From Bacteroidales bacterium UBA3808 (GTDB taxonomy: Bacteria > Bacteroidota > Bacteroidia > Bacteroidales > Paludibacteraceae): a DNA stretch of 22,164 bases. The number at the start of each line of letters is the position of its first letter. Position 1 is the first letter of the stretch. Shown in pieces: positions 6,445-14,420 of this stretch. The notes below the pieces were generated by a model. That model did not search any database. It worked only from the letters and a program-made list of their open reading frames with translations, and was not told the DNA's origin. The stretch is from assembly GCA_002369075.1 (NCBI GenBank), contig DFEG01000032.1:1-22164 (forward strand). Reading direction: 5' to 3'. The translations under genes and the position numbers were made by a program.

Positions 6445-8121
6445 ATGATGACGGAAGAAAAATACAATTTTGTCAAACTTTATGAGCGGTCGTTTCGTGA
6501 GAACTGGGAGGCGCCGGCAGTAACCGACTACGGTACCGACGTGACCCTGACGTACGGCCAACTGGCTATCAACATCGAGAAACTGCATATTCTCTTCAAG
6601 GAGTGCGGGCTCAAGAAGAACGACAAGATAGCCGTCATGGGCAAGAATAACAGCAACTGGGTTGCCGTCTATCTGGCAGCCATCACGTACGGCGCGATCA
6701 TCGTACCAATCCTGCAGGATTTCCGTGCGAACGACGCCATCCATATTATCAACCATTCGGAGAGCAAGCTCCTCTTTATCAGCGATATTAACTGGGAGGG
6801 AATCGAGTTGGACCAGATCCCCAAGGTCAAGGCGGCGATCAGTCTCAACGACTGGCATCCGATCTCTCTGGCGTTGGACCCCAAGAAGATCAACTACGAG
6901 GCGGTGGCAGCCAAGTACAAGGAGAAACACCCGGACGGCTACTGGGCGAAAGACGTGCATTTCGACGAGCGTCCGAACAGCGAGATCGGTTCGATCAACT
7001 ACACCTCCGGCACCACGGGTTTCAGCAAGGGTGTGATCACTCCGCTGAACGCGCTGGCGGGTAATGTCCGTTACGGTCTGGAGAGCGGTATTGCGTTCAA
7101 GGGCTCGCGGTTCGTGACCTTCCTGCCGCTGGCACACGCGTATGGCTGTGCGTTCGATTTCCTGAGCTGTCTTGCTGCCGGCGGTCACACTTGGCTGGTA
7201 GGACGCACGCCGAGCCCGAAAATCCTGCTCAAAGCGTTCGAGGAGGTCAAACCGACCGTCATTCTCTCCGTACCGCTGATCTTAGAGAAGATTTACAAGA
7301 AGATGATTGTCCCGCAGATCCAGAAACCGCCCGTAAGTTGGGTGCTCAAAGTGCCGTTCCTGGACGAGGTGATCTGCGCGAAGATACGCGAACAGTTGGT
7401 ACAGGCTTTCGGCGGCGAGTTCAGCCAGATGATTATCGGCGGCGCACCGCTCAACCCCGAGGTGGAGGCGTTCCTGTACCGCATTAAGTTTCCTGTTTCC
7501 GTGGGCTACGGCATGACCGAGTGCGCTCCGCTGATCTGCTACACGCCGATCAACGAGGGACCCCGCAAGTTCTCCTGCGGACGCCCGCTGAAGGGAATCA
7601 TGGAGGTCAAGATCCTTGACCCCAACAGCGAGGGAATAGGCGAGGTGGTGGTACGCGGCGAGAATACCATGCTCGGCTACTACAAGAACCCGCAGGCTAC
7701 CAAAGAGAGTTTCACCAAGGACGGATGGCTCCGTACGGGTGACCTCGGACAGCTGGACAAGGACGGTTTCCTGTATATCAAGGGCCGTTGCAAGACCATG
7801 CTCCTGGGACCCTCCGGACAGAATATATACCCCGAGGAGATCGAGGCGAAGATCAACAACATGCCGTATGTACTGGAGTCGCTGGTATTGCAGCAGGAAG
7901 ACACCCGTCTGGTGGCGCTCATCTGCCCGGACTACAACGAGGTGGACGCGAGCGGTCTGACAGCCGAGCAGCTGGAAGAGGCGATGGAGGAAGCCCGCAA
8001 GCAGGTGAACTCCGAGCTCGCCGCTTACGAGCAGATCGCCATCGTCAAACTCTATCCGCATGAGTTTGAGAAGACCCCGAAGAAATCCATCAAACGCTTC
8101 CTATACACCAGTATGGTGTAA
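6445..8121 (+). CDS. AMP-dependent acyl-CoA synthetase (long-chain fatty acid--CoA ligase type)
   Basis: This is a member of the ANL adenylating superfamily, which activates a carboxylic acid with ATP to an acyl-adenylate and then transfers it to CoA. Visible core motifs in the 558-residue protein are the P-loop YTSGTTGFSKG (186-196), GYGMTE (354-359), the ATP-ribose motif RTGD (430-433), a hinge region GRCKTMLLGPSGQNIYPEE, and the catalytic lysine region TPKKSIKRF at the end. Similarity is to the FadD/long-chain class rather than acetyl-CoA synthetase, but the substrate cannot be read from motifs. Two adjacent ATGs (6445, 6448) are possible starts. Next comes coaX, which starts CoA synthesis, with a 30-bp gap. 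That puts a CoA-consuming and a CoA-producing step side by side. Confidence 0.9.
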   Translation: MMTEEKYNFVKLYERSFRENWEAPAVTDYGTDVTLTYGQLAINIEKLHILFKECGLKKNDKIAVMGKNNSNWVAVYLAAITYGAIIVPILQDFRANDAIHIINHSESKLLFISDINWEGIELDQIPKVKAAISLNDWHPISLALDPKKINYEAVAAKYKEKHPDGYWAKDVHFDERPNSEIGSINYTSGTTGFSKGVITPLNALAGNVRYGLESGIAFKGSRFVTFLPLAHAYGCAFDFLSCLAAGGHTWLVGRTPSPKILLKAFEEVKPTVILSVPLILEKIYKKMIVPQIQKPPVSWVLKVPFLDEVICAKIREQLVQAFGGEFSQMIIGGAPLNPEVEAFLYRIKFPVSVGYGMTECAPLICYTPINEGPRKFSCGRPLKGIMEVKILDPNSEGIGEVVVRGENTMLGYYKNPQATKESFTKDGWLRTGDLGQLDKDGFLYIKGRCKTMLLGPSGQNIYPEEIEAKINNMPYVLESLVLQQEDTRLVALICPDYNEVDASGLTAEQLEEAMEEARKQVNSELAAYEQIAIVKLYPHEFEKTPKKSIKRFLYTSMV

Positions 8122-8149
8122 AGGCGAAGGGCGAAAGGTTATAGGCGAA
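8122..8149 (+). repeat. Heptamer array before coaX
   Basis: Four 7-bp units (AGGCGAA, one divergent AGGTTAT) start at the base after the preceding stop codon and end two bases before the coaX ATG at 8152, filling the gap. Confidence 0.85.
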
Positions 8150-8151
8150 AG

Positions 8152-8940
8152 ATGAATCTGTGTATCGACCAGGGAAATAGCCGCACGAAAGTGGCGTTGA
8201 TGACGGACGAGGGTAAAATGATCAAACATTTTATCTACAAGTCTTTCTCATCGGCGGATGTCGAGCGCCTGTTTGACCTGTACGACATCACAGACTCGAT
8301 CATCTCTTCGGTTGTGAACATCGAAGCGGCGGTGGTGAATACGCTTCATCGCAGGTCGCAACATTTTGTGCTCTTTGACCACAACACGCCGGTGCCGATT
8401 GCCAATGCCTACGACACGCCGGAGACATTAGGACAAGACCGTCTGGCGGCGGCAGTAGGCGCCAAGAGCCTTTGTCCGGACGAGAACCTGCTGATCATAG
8501 ACGCCGGCTCCGCCATTACCTACGATTTCGTGAGCGAGAAAGGCGAGTATATAGGCGGCAACATAGCTCCCGGGCTCAAGATGCGGTTCACCATCCTCGC
8601 CCGCATGACGAAGAAACTGCCGATCGTGGAGACGGAGGAGAACGAACTGATCCCGCTCTTCGGCAAGAACACGCGCGACGCAATAGCCGCCGGAGTAGTG
8701 CGCGGAGTGGCATACGAAGTAAAAGGATACATGCGCACGTTGCGCGAGAAGATGCCGCATTTCCGGACATTCCTTACCGGAGGTAACGCACCCTATATAC
8801 TGAACAACGTACGCACCTCCAAGACCGAGGAACGGGATATCCGCTACGAGAAAAACCTCGTGCTGATCGGTTTGAACGAGATATTGAGATTTAATAAGAC
8901 CGCTTCGCTCAAAGTAGAAAGACCGCTTCGCTCAAAGTAG
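8152..8940 (+). CDS. coaX: Type III pantothenate kinase
   Basis: CoaX phosphorylates pantothenate with ATP, the first committed step of coenzyme A synthesis. Visible motifs are DQGNSRTK at 6-13 (phosphate-binding loop), GQDR at 94-97, DAGSAITYD at 117-125 and GGNIAPG at 135-141. This is the ASKHA-fold set of the CoaX family. At 262 residues it is a little longer than the roughly 245 usual in Bacteroidetes. The extra tail (after EILRF) comes from a 23-bp tandem duplication at 8898-8943 that moves the stop codon. With one copy, the gene would end at a TGA overlapping the next ATG. The following genes (outer-membrane barrel, TPR protein, lptC) form a neighbourhood I recall being conserved downstream of coaX in Bacteroidales. 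Confidence 0.95.
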   Translation: MNLCIDQGNSRTKVALMTDEGKMIKHFIYKSFSSADVERLFDLYDITDSIISSVVNIEAAVVNTLHRRSQHFVLFDHNTPVPIANAYDTPETLGQDRLAAAVGAKSLCPDENLLIIDAGSAITYDFVSEKGEYIGGNIAPGLKMRFTILARMTKKLPIVETEENELIPLFGKNTRDAIAAGVVRGVAYEVKGYMRTLREKMPHFRTFLTGGNAPYILNNVRTSKTEERDIRYEKNLVLIGLNEILRFNKTASLKVERPLRSK

Positions 8941-8943
8941 AAA
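8898..8943 (+). repeat. 23-bp tandem duplication at coaX 3' end
   Basis: Two identical copies of a 23-bp unit beginning GACCGCTTCGCTC occupy 8898-8920 and 8921-8943, followed by a further GAC. Because 23 is not a multiple of three, the second copy is read in another frame and supplies the present coaX stop codon (8938-8940). Confidence 0.95.
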
Positions 8944-8950
8944 GACTAAA

Positions 8951-10174
8951 ATGAACAGAATATATAGACAGATATTATTGCTGATAGTTATCGTAGTAAC
9001 GGCTAATGGTGTCGCGCAGAACATGACCAGTTCGCCGTACTCGCGTTATGCGTACGGTGATCTGAACGAGAATGTGCCGACGGGTTACCGCGCGATGGGC
9101 GGCGTGGGTTTCGGCATGCGTAACAACCGCGCCATCAACCCCTCGCAGCCGGCGTCCTACACCTCCTGCGATACCATGACGTTCATGATGGATATCGCGG
9201 CGAGTGGTAACTGGAGCCACTATACCGACATCCGTGGAGTACGCAATAAAGCGAACGGAAACTTAGAGTACCTGACCCTCCAATTCCCGCTCTTCAAACG
9301 CTGGATAGCGATGTCGGTGGGTCTGTTGCCGTACAGCTCCGTGGGGTATGATATATCACTCAAGGGAATCGTGGACAAGTATGACTACGTCACCTCCTAC
9401 ACTGGAACGGGAAACATTAGCCAGGTTTATGGCGGTCTCAGTTTCAATGTGCTCAATTGGTTCGCTTTCGGTGCCAACGTCTATTACATGTGGGGCGATC
9501 TGGACCGGATGAGGGCGGTGACCTTCTCGGATGCCGGACTGAGCCCGACGATCTACGACGAGGAGCTCAGGGTGAGCAACGTGCGTCTGCGTTTCGGTGC
9601 GCAACTGTTCCACACATGGGGCGACCACACGGTGAACCTCGGCGCCATCTTCGAGAGCAAGATGAAACTCCATAGCGAGATGTGGGTCATCGAGACGCAA
9701 TCCGAAGACTCCATCCCAATCTATAAAAACGGTTGGCAGACGCCAATGGTGTATGGTGTAGGATTCAGTTACAACTGGGCAAAGAGACTTACCGTTGCCT
9801 TTGATTTCGAGCGCCAGTGCATGGCGGACGCGCTATACAACGGCGCTCCGGGGTGGGTGTCTGACCTGCAGAACAAGAACCGCTACGCCATCGGTCTGGA
9901 GTACCGGCACAATCCCATGGGACGCAACTACGCCGAGAAGATGTTTTGGCGTGCGGGCGTGAACATACAGGATGAGTACCTGACCCTCATCGGCAACAAA
10001 CGCATCACCGCTTCCATTGGTCTCGGGTTCCCGCTGCCCACCATCGGAACGGTCATCAACACTACGATTGAGTACTCGCACCGTGGCGATGATACGGCAC
10101 TGGAGGACCACTCCCTGCGGCTCACCGTAGGTGTCTCCATCGCCGAGACCTGGTTCTTCAAGCGAAAACTGTAG
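8951..10174 (+). CDS. Outer-membrane beta-barrel protein (FadL/OMPP1-like)
   Basis: The 407-residue protein starts with a signal peptide (MNRIYRQ followed by a hydrophobic run, cleavage likely around GVAQ). The mature start contains SSPYSRYAYGDL and MGGVGFGMRNNRAINPSQPA, typical of Bacteroidetes barrel proteins related to the FadL/OMPP1 transporter group. The rest has alternating polar and aromatic residues with many short strands, and it ends in an aromatic-rich amphipathic strand (ETWFFKRKL), as expected of a porin-like barrel. The substrate is unknown; hydrophobic compounds are a family-level guess. The start is 10 bp after the coaX stop, so it is almost certainly co-transcribed with it. 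Confidence 0.8.
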   Translation: MNRIYRQILLLIVIVVTANGVAQNMTSSPYSRYAYGDLNENVPTGYRAMGGVGFGMRNNRAINPSQPASYTSCDTMTFMMDIAASGNWSHYTDIRGVRNKANGNLEYLTLQFPLFKRWIAMSVGLLPYSSVGYDISLKGIVDKYDYVTSYTGTGNISQVYGGLSFNVLNWFAFGANVYYMWGDLDRMRAVTFSDAGLSPTIYDEELRVSNVRLRFGAQLFHTWGDHTVNLGAIFESKMKLHSEMWVIETQSEDSIPIYKNGWQTPMVYGVGFSYNWAKRLTVAFDFERQCMADALYNGAPGWVSDLQNKNRYAIGLEYRHNPMGRNYAEKMFWRAGVNIQDEYLTLIGNKRITASIGLGFPLPTIGTVINTTIEYSHRGDDTALEDHSLRLTVGVSIAETWFFKRKL

Positions 10175-10238
10175 TTTTGGCACGGTATTTGATAACTAGG
10201 ATACTAGAAGACAACTAACAACATTAAACAATACAATT

Positions 10239-11654
10239 ATGAAATTCAAATCAATGCTTTTAGTAGCGCTGGCAGCCGCCGTTCCGGCTCTGGCAAGCGC
10301 GAAGAAACCGAAAAAAGTAGGTGAGGAAACTCCGGTAAAGGCTGCACCTGAGGTAGTAGAGGAAGATCCGGTAATCACCGAGGAGTGTGTGATGAACGTG
10401 TCACTCTTCCACGAGGCAGTGAAGAACAAGATGTATGCAGACGCTTACGGTCCGTGGATCGAGGTGTACAACACCTGCCCGAACGCTAACAAATCCATCT
10501 ACTCTGACGGTTCGAAGATTGTAGAGGCACTCTATCAGGCTACTTCCGATCCCGCAGAGAAAGCCCGTCTGGCGAACCTCGCCATCGAGATGCAGGATAA
10601 ACGTATCCGTTTCTTCGGCAATGACCCTAAATACCCGAAAGCTTACATCTTGGGCGAGAAGGGCTTGGCTTACCTCGATTTCTTCGGTGAGGAGAAACTG
10701 GTAGAGGCTCGTGAGTGCCTCCAGCAGTCGGTAACCGGCATGGGCGCTTCCAGCAAGATTATGGTATTGGTAAAACTCGTGGATGCTTCCTACGCGCTCT
10801 ACAAACAGGATCCGAACGGAAAAGCAGAGCAGTTCATCGCGGACTACGAGCTGGCAAGCACGTATCTGGGTGAGCAGGCATCGAACACCAATAACAAGAA
10901 CGCCGAGATTGCCGGCAAGCAGAAAGATTATGTGGATAACATCTTCGCCGTTTCCGGTGCCGCTGACTGCTCCAAACTGGACGAGATCTACGCCGCTGCT
11001 GTAAAGGATAATCTGCAGAACCTTGACATGCTGACCAAGATTGCCAAACTGTACAAACGTGTACGTTGCACCGAGAGCGATGTTTATTTTGCAGCCTGCG
11101 AGGCAGCACACAAACTGCAGCCGACCGACGAGTCCGCAGCCGGATGTGCATCGATGGCGGCTAAGAAAGGCGACTACGAGGCAGCTGTGGCTTACTACGA
11201 TCAGGCAATCAAACTGGCGATGGTTGAGGACGAACTGGAGGATGTAGCGGACTATCAGTACAACGCGGCTTTCTATTGCTACAACAACCTCAAGAAATAT
11301 CCCGAGGCACGCAAATATGCGCAGGCGTCCATTGCTACCCTGCAGGGACTGGGTCTGAACAAAGGCCAGGGCCGTTGCTACATCATCATCGGCATGTGCT
11401 ACGCATCAACGCAGCTGTATCCCAATGACGCCAAGGGCCGCATCCTGAACAAGACCGTTTACTGGGCTGCCGTAGATAAATTCGTGAAGGCAAAACAGAT
11501 CGACCCGTCGGTTGAGGCACAGGCTTCGGAGTTCATCTCTTCATACAGCAAGTACTATCCGACCAAAGAAGAGCGGTTCGACCTGCCTAACGAGTTCTCC
11601 GGATCGTCTTATTTCGTAGGAGGCTGGATCGGTGAGTCAACGGCTATCCGTTAA
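10239..11654 (+). CDS. Periplasmic tetratricopeptide-repeat protein
   Basis: This 471-residue protein has a clear signal peptide (MKFKSMLLVALAAAVPALASA), then a Lys/Glu/Pro-rich linker and an all-helical body with TPR-like helix pairs. These are most readable as DYEAAVAYYDQAIKLA and YPEARKYAQASIATLQ in the second half. Two or more cysteine pairs in the body are compatible with an exported, oxidised protein. TPR proteins act as scaffolds, and no enzymatic motif is seen. The gene lies between an outer-membrane barrel and lptC, which suggests a role in envelope assembly, but that is context only. Its last 23 bases overlap the proposed lptC start. No Bacteroidetes promoter motif was found in the 64-bp gap before it. 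Confidence 0.82.
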   Translation: MKFKSMLLVALAAAVPALASAKKPKKVGEETPVKAAPEVVEEDPVITEECVMNVSLFHEAVKNKMYADAYGPWIEVYNTCPNANKSIYSDGSKIVEALYQATSDPAEKARLANLAIEMQDKRIRFFGNDPKYPKAYILGEKGLAYLDFFGEEKLVEARECLQQSVTGMGASSKIMVLVKLVDASYALYKQDPNGKAEQFIADYELASTYLGEQASNTNNKNAEIAGKQKDYVDNIFAVSGAADCSKLDEIYAAAVKDNLQNLDMLTKIAKLYKRVRCTESDVYFAACEAAHKLQPTDESAAGCASMAAKKGDYEAAVAYYDQAIKLAMVEDELEDVADYQYNAAFYCYNNLKKYPEARKYAQASIATLQGLGLNKGQGRCYIIIGMCYASTQLYPNDAKGRILNKTVYWAAVDKFVKAKQIDPSVEAQASEFISSYSKYYPTKEERFDLPNEFSGSSYFVGGWIGESTAIR

Positions 11655-12201
11655 TAGAACAGGCATAGCGGGTGTTGTGATGACACTCGCTATGTTTTTC
11701 TTTGCGTGTAAGAAAAATGAGGTGCCGCAGGAGGTGCAGACCCTTCCGCGTGAGCAGACGCCGGCGTTGATCACTGATTCCGTCAGTACACTTATCTCCG
11801 ACTCCGGCGTCACGCGGTACCGTATTGAGGCGCCGCAGTGGCTCATCTACGATAAGACGGAGCCTCCCTACCAGGAGTTTCCCGAGGGCATCTATCTGGA
11901 GCAGTTCGACATTGACCTCTCCGTGCAGGCATCGCTCAAAGCGGACTACGCCTATTACGACGAAAAGGCGCAGCAGTGGACACTCCGCGGCAATGTGCAC
12001 GCGCTCAACCGAAAGGGCGAGCAGTTCGACACACCCCTGCTAAAGTGGGACCAGTCGAGCCACCGCATCTACTCCGACACCACCATTCATATCACACGCG
12101 AGAAAAGTATAATCGAGGGCGTAGGATTCGATTCCAACGAAGACATGTCCAAATACACCATTCTCCATCCGACGGGTGTTTTCCCCATTGAGGAGGAATA
12201 A
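11632..12201 (+). CDS. lptC: LPS export periplasmic protein LptC
   Basis: LptC is the bitopic periplasmic component of the LptB2FGC complex, handing LPS from the inner membrane to the LptA bridge. The 189-residue product has a short basic N-terminus, one hydrophobic segment ending FFFAC (a weak lipobox or plain anchor, Cys26), and then the LptC-type beta-jellyroll. Readable parts are RYRIEAPQWLIYD, EGIYLEQFD, LKADYAYYDEKAQQWTLRGN and a closing IIEGVGFDSNEDMSKY. The chosen start is GTG at 11632, which keeps the basic head and has AGGAGG about 7 bases upstream. It overlaps the TPR gene by 23 bp. An ATG at 11680 is the alternative, but it would leave almost no N-region. Confidence 0.85.
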   Translation: MSQRLSVNRTGIAGVVMTLAMFFFACKKNEVPQEVQTLPREQTPALITDSVSTLISDSGVTRYRIEAPQWLIYDKTEPPYQEFPEGIYLEQFDIDLSVQASLKADYAYYDEKAQQWTLRGNVHALNRKGEQFDTPLLKWDQSSHRIYSDTTIHITREKSIIEGVGFDSNEDMSKYTILHPTGVFPIEEE

Positions 12202-12202
12202 A

Positions 12203-12230
12203 ATGAGTAAATGAGAAAATGAGTAAATTA
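12203..12230 (+). repeat. 8-bp array carrying three ATG codons before fabG
   Basis: Three 8-bp units (ATGAGTAA, ATGAGAAA, then ATGAGTAA again) begin at 12203, 12211 and 12219. Each provides an ATG. The first two open four-codon frames whose TGA overlaps the next ATG, and the third is the fabG start. Confidence 0.85.
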
Positions 12231-12965
12231 TTAGAGAATAAAATAGCCTTGATCACGGGTGCAGCCCGCGGAATAGGCAAACAGATAGCACTCGCTTTTG
12301 CGAAAGAAGGTTGTAATATCGCTTTCACGGACCTCGAACTGAACGAGGCCTGTATAGAGACCAGCAATGAGCTCAAAGCGTTAGGTGTCAAGGTACAGGC
12401 GTACGCCTCTGATGCCTCGAATTTCGATGCAGCGCACGCGGTCGTCGATGACGTTGTAAAGGATTTCGGGCGTCTGGATATACTGGTCAATAACGCCGGT
12501 ATCACCCGCGACACGCTGCTCATGCGCATGAGTGAGGCGCAGTGGGACCAGGTGATCCAAGTGAACCTCAAGTCCGCTTTCAACTTCACCCACGCGGTTA
12601 CACCGGTTATGATGAGGCAGCGGAGCGGTTCGATTATCTCGCTCAGTTCTGTGGTAGGCATCAACGGCAACGCCGGACAAGCCAACTATGCCGCCTCCAA
12701 AGCCGGTATTATTGCGTTGACCAAGTCGGTTGCCAAGGAACTTGGCTCGCGCGGCATACGCGCCAACGCTATTGCGCCGGGGTTCATCTTGACCGACATG
12801 ACCAAAGCGCTACCCGAGGAGACACTCAAGCAGTTCGTCTCGATGATTCCGATGCGCCGCGGCGGCGAGCCTGAGGAGGTTGCCAAGGTGGCGCTCTTCC
12901 TCGCTTCCGACCTGTCCTCATATGTCTCCGGACAGGTGATCCAAGTCAACGGTGCCATGGCATAA
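12219..12965 (+). CDS. fabG: 3-oxoacyl-[ACP] reductase (SDR family, FabG-like)
   Basis: This is a short-chain dehydrogenase/reductase of 248 residues, the classical FabG length. The NADPH-binding TGAARGIG is at 13-20, NNAG at 91-94, and the catalytic triad Ser144, Tyr157 and Lys161 lies in the LSSVVGINGNAGQANYAASK region. The C-terminal YVSGQVIQVNGAMA is typical of FabG. It would reduce 3-oxoacyl-ACP in fatty acid elongation. SDR paralogues with other substrates cannot be excluded, because the gene sits next to lptC rather than in a fab cluster. The start is the third of three ATGs created by an 8-bp repeat. The gene is the last of the forward run and is followed 4 bp later by a strong terminator. 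Confidence 0.88.
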   Translation: MSKLLENKIALITGAARGIGKQIALAFAKEGCNIAFTDLELNEACIETSNELKALGVKVQAYASDASNFDAAHAVVDDVVKDFGRLDILVNNAGITRDTLLMRMSEAQWDQVIQVNLKSAFNFTHAVTPVMMRQRSGSIISLSSVVGINGNAGQANYAASKAGIIALTKSVAKELGSRGIRANAIAPGFILTDMTKALPEETLKQFVSMIPMRRGGEPEEVAKVALFLASDLSSYVSGQVIQVNGAMA

Positions 12966-12969
12966 AAAT

Positions 12970-12999
12970 AAAATCCCGAACCACTCGTTCGGGATTTTT
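12970..12999. terminator. Bidirectional intrinsic terminator after fabG
   Basis: AAAATCCCGAAC, a five-base loop (CACTC) and GTTCGGGATTTT make a perfect 12-bp stem ending in a T-run. Because the arms carry A-runs on one side and T-runs on the other, it can also act on the converging amylase operon. Confidence 0.92.
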
Positions 13000-13000
13000 A

Positions 13001-13040
13001 ATATTTCGATATGCCGATATTTCGATATACCGATATACCG
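13001..13040. repeat. Octamer array after the terminator
   Basis: Five exact-length 8-bp units (ATATTTCG, ATATGCCG, ATATACCG and repeats of these) occupy 40 bp between the fabG terminator and the end of the converging amylase gene. Confidence 0.9.
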
Positions 13041-13048
13041 GTTTCGCC

Positions 13049-14395
13049 TTATTTCTCGAAAATCTTGAAACTCCAGGGCTTGAGGGTGAAGGTTTGCGAT
13101 GCTTGCAGTTCTTTCTCCTTGCCGCAGAGGCAGGTGTATTCGCCTTCGTGACCGGTTAGGTCGAGAGTGACCGTCTGCTCCTCGCCGCTCATGTTCATGA
13201 CGGCAATCACGGTGTTGGCATGGTACTTGCCCTCTTTCTCGCGTACACAGGCGAAAATCTTGTCATTATTGGCAGGGATGCGAACCATCGGTGCGCCTAC
13301 CTCCGGCGAGAACAATGCTTTGTTACGTTCGCGCAGGTCGTTCAGCTGTTTGTACAGCTCCGCCTGGGCGTAGTTCTCATCGGTGTCAATGAGGTCTTTC
13401 TCGAAGAACTCCAAGCGGTGATGGTTACCGCTCAACTGACCGGTGTAGATCATCGGCATGCCCGGTACGACGTAGCAGAACGCGGCGAACAGAGGCACTG
13501 CATCGCCCATGCGCTCCTGCTCGGTGCCGTTCCAGCTGTTCTCGTCATGGTTGGTGATGAAGTTCATGCGGATCGCTTCGGGACGGATGGTAGAGTCCGC
13601 TTTAGCGAAATACGCCCAGAGGTCCTCTACGCCTTGCTTGCCCTGCGCCACTTCGTTCATGATATGGTGGAGCGTCCAGCCGTAGTACATGTCAAAAGCG
13701 CTCTCGGTCAGTTCTTGCGCTTTGTCCTCATCCTCCGCAAGGGTGAACATGTGCGGATGGGTCTGGCGGAGGTCCGCCATTGCCCAGTTCCAGAAATCGG
13801 TCGGCACTTCGCCGGCTACGTCGCAGCGGAAGCCGTCAATACCGATCGTGTCCATCCACCAGTGCATGGCTTTGAGCATCTCCTCACGCATGGCTTGGTT
13901 GTCGTAGTTCAGTTTGGAGATGTCTGTCCAGTCGTATTGAACCATCAGGTTACCCAAACTGTCGCGGTAGTGCCAACCCTCGTTCTTGGTCCACTCGCTG
14001 TCAGGCGCGGTGTGATTGGCGACCCAGTCGAGAATCACCTTGAAGCCCTGGGTGTGCGCTTCGGCAAGGAAATGCTCGAAATCCGCACGCGTACCGAACT
14101 CGGGGTTGATCGCGCAGTAGTCGATGATGGAGTAGTAACTGCCCAACGTGCCCTTGCGGGTGAGTTTGCCGATCGGCTGGCAGGGCATTACCCAGATGAT
14201 GTCAATGCCGTTCCGGCGAAGGGTAGGGAGTAGCGCCTCGGCGGCGGAAAACGTACCTTCCGGAGTAGCCTGACGGGTGTTGAGCTCATAGATGGTAGCG
14301 TCGTACGCCCATTTCGGGTGACGCAGCTCTGCCTGCTGCTCCGCGCAGCTCATCAGCAACAGAGCTGCAGTGGCTAAAAAGAGTGTCTTTTTCAT
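13049..14395 (-). CDS. GH13 alpha-amylase family lipoprotein, 448 aa
   Basis: This is an extracytoplasmic glycoside hydrolase of the alpha-amylase family. A lipoprotein signal peptide ends at LLMSC (Cys16). The TIM-barrel regions are readable: region I DWVANH (123-128), region II GFRCD with nucleophile Asp192, region III with acid/base Glu221 (LAEDED), and region IV NHDE with His283-Asp284. A short all-beta C-terminal domain follows. The protein starts directly at the barrel, with no obvious carbohydrate-binding module. Likely substrates are alpha-1,4-glucans or oligosaccharides. It is the second gene of a two-gene operon, 16 bp after another GH13 lipoprotein. No SusC/D partners are present in the window. 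Confidence 0.9.
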   Translation of the reverse strand: MKKTLFLATAALLLMSCAEQQAELRHPKWAYDATIYELNTRQATPEGTFSAAEALLPTLRRNGIDIIWVMPCQPIGKLTRKGTLGSYYSIIDYCAINPEFGTRADFEHFLAEAHTQGFKVILDWVANHTAPDSEWTKNEGWHYRDSLGNLMVQYDWTDISKLNYDNQAMREEMLKAMHWWMDTIGIDGFRCDVAGEVPTDFWNWAMADLRQTHPHMFTLAEDEDKAQELTESAFDMYYGWTLHHIMNEVAQGKQGVEDLWAYFAKADSTIRPEAIRMNFITNHDENSWNGTEQERMGDAVPLFAAFCYVVPGMPMIYTGQLSGNHHRLEFFEKDLIDTDENYAQAELYKQLNDLRERNKALFSPEVGAPMVRIPANNDKIFACVREKEGKYHANTVIAVMNMSGEEQTVTLDLTGHEGEYTCLCGKEKELQASQTFTLKPWSFKIFEK

Positions 14396-14399
14396 GATA

Positions 14400-14420
14400 A
14401 ATTACGAATTATTAATCCTC
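14400..14420 (-). repeat. Short heptamer-like array between the amylase genes
   Basis: Three degenerate 7-bp units (AATTACG, AATTATT, AATCCTC) span the 16-bp gap and the stop codon of the upstream gene. Copy number is low, so this is weaker than the other arrays. Confidence 0.5.

Noticed and set aside
10175..10238. Promoter for the TPR gene at a TATTTG sequence
   Set aside because: The two bases between TA and TTTG required by the Bacteroidetes -7 box are missing and no -33 TTTG is correctly spaced. Co-transcription from upstream is simpler.
13220..14233. A 337-codon open frame on the plus strand opposite the 448-aa amylase gene
   Set aside because: It lies fully antisense to a gene with all GH13 catalytic motifs, shows no domain of its own and is His/Arg/Val-rich, as expected for a shadow frame. 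No plus-strand promoter precedes it.
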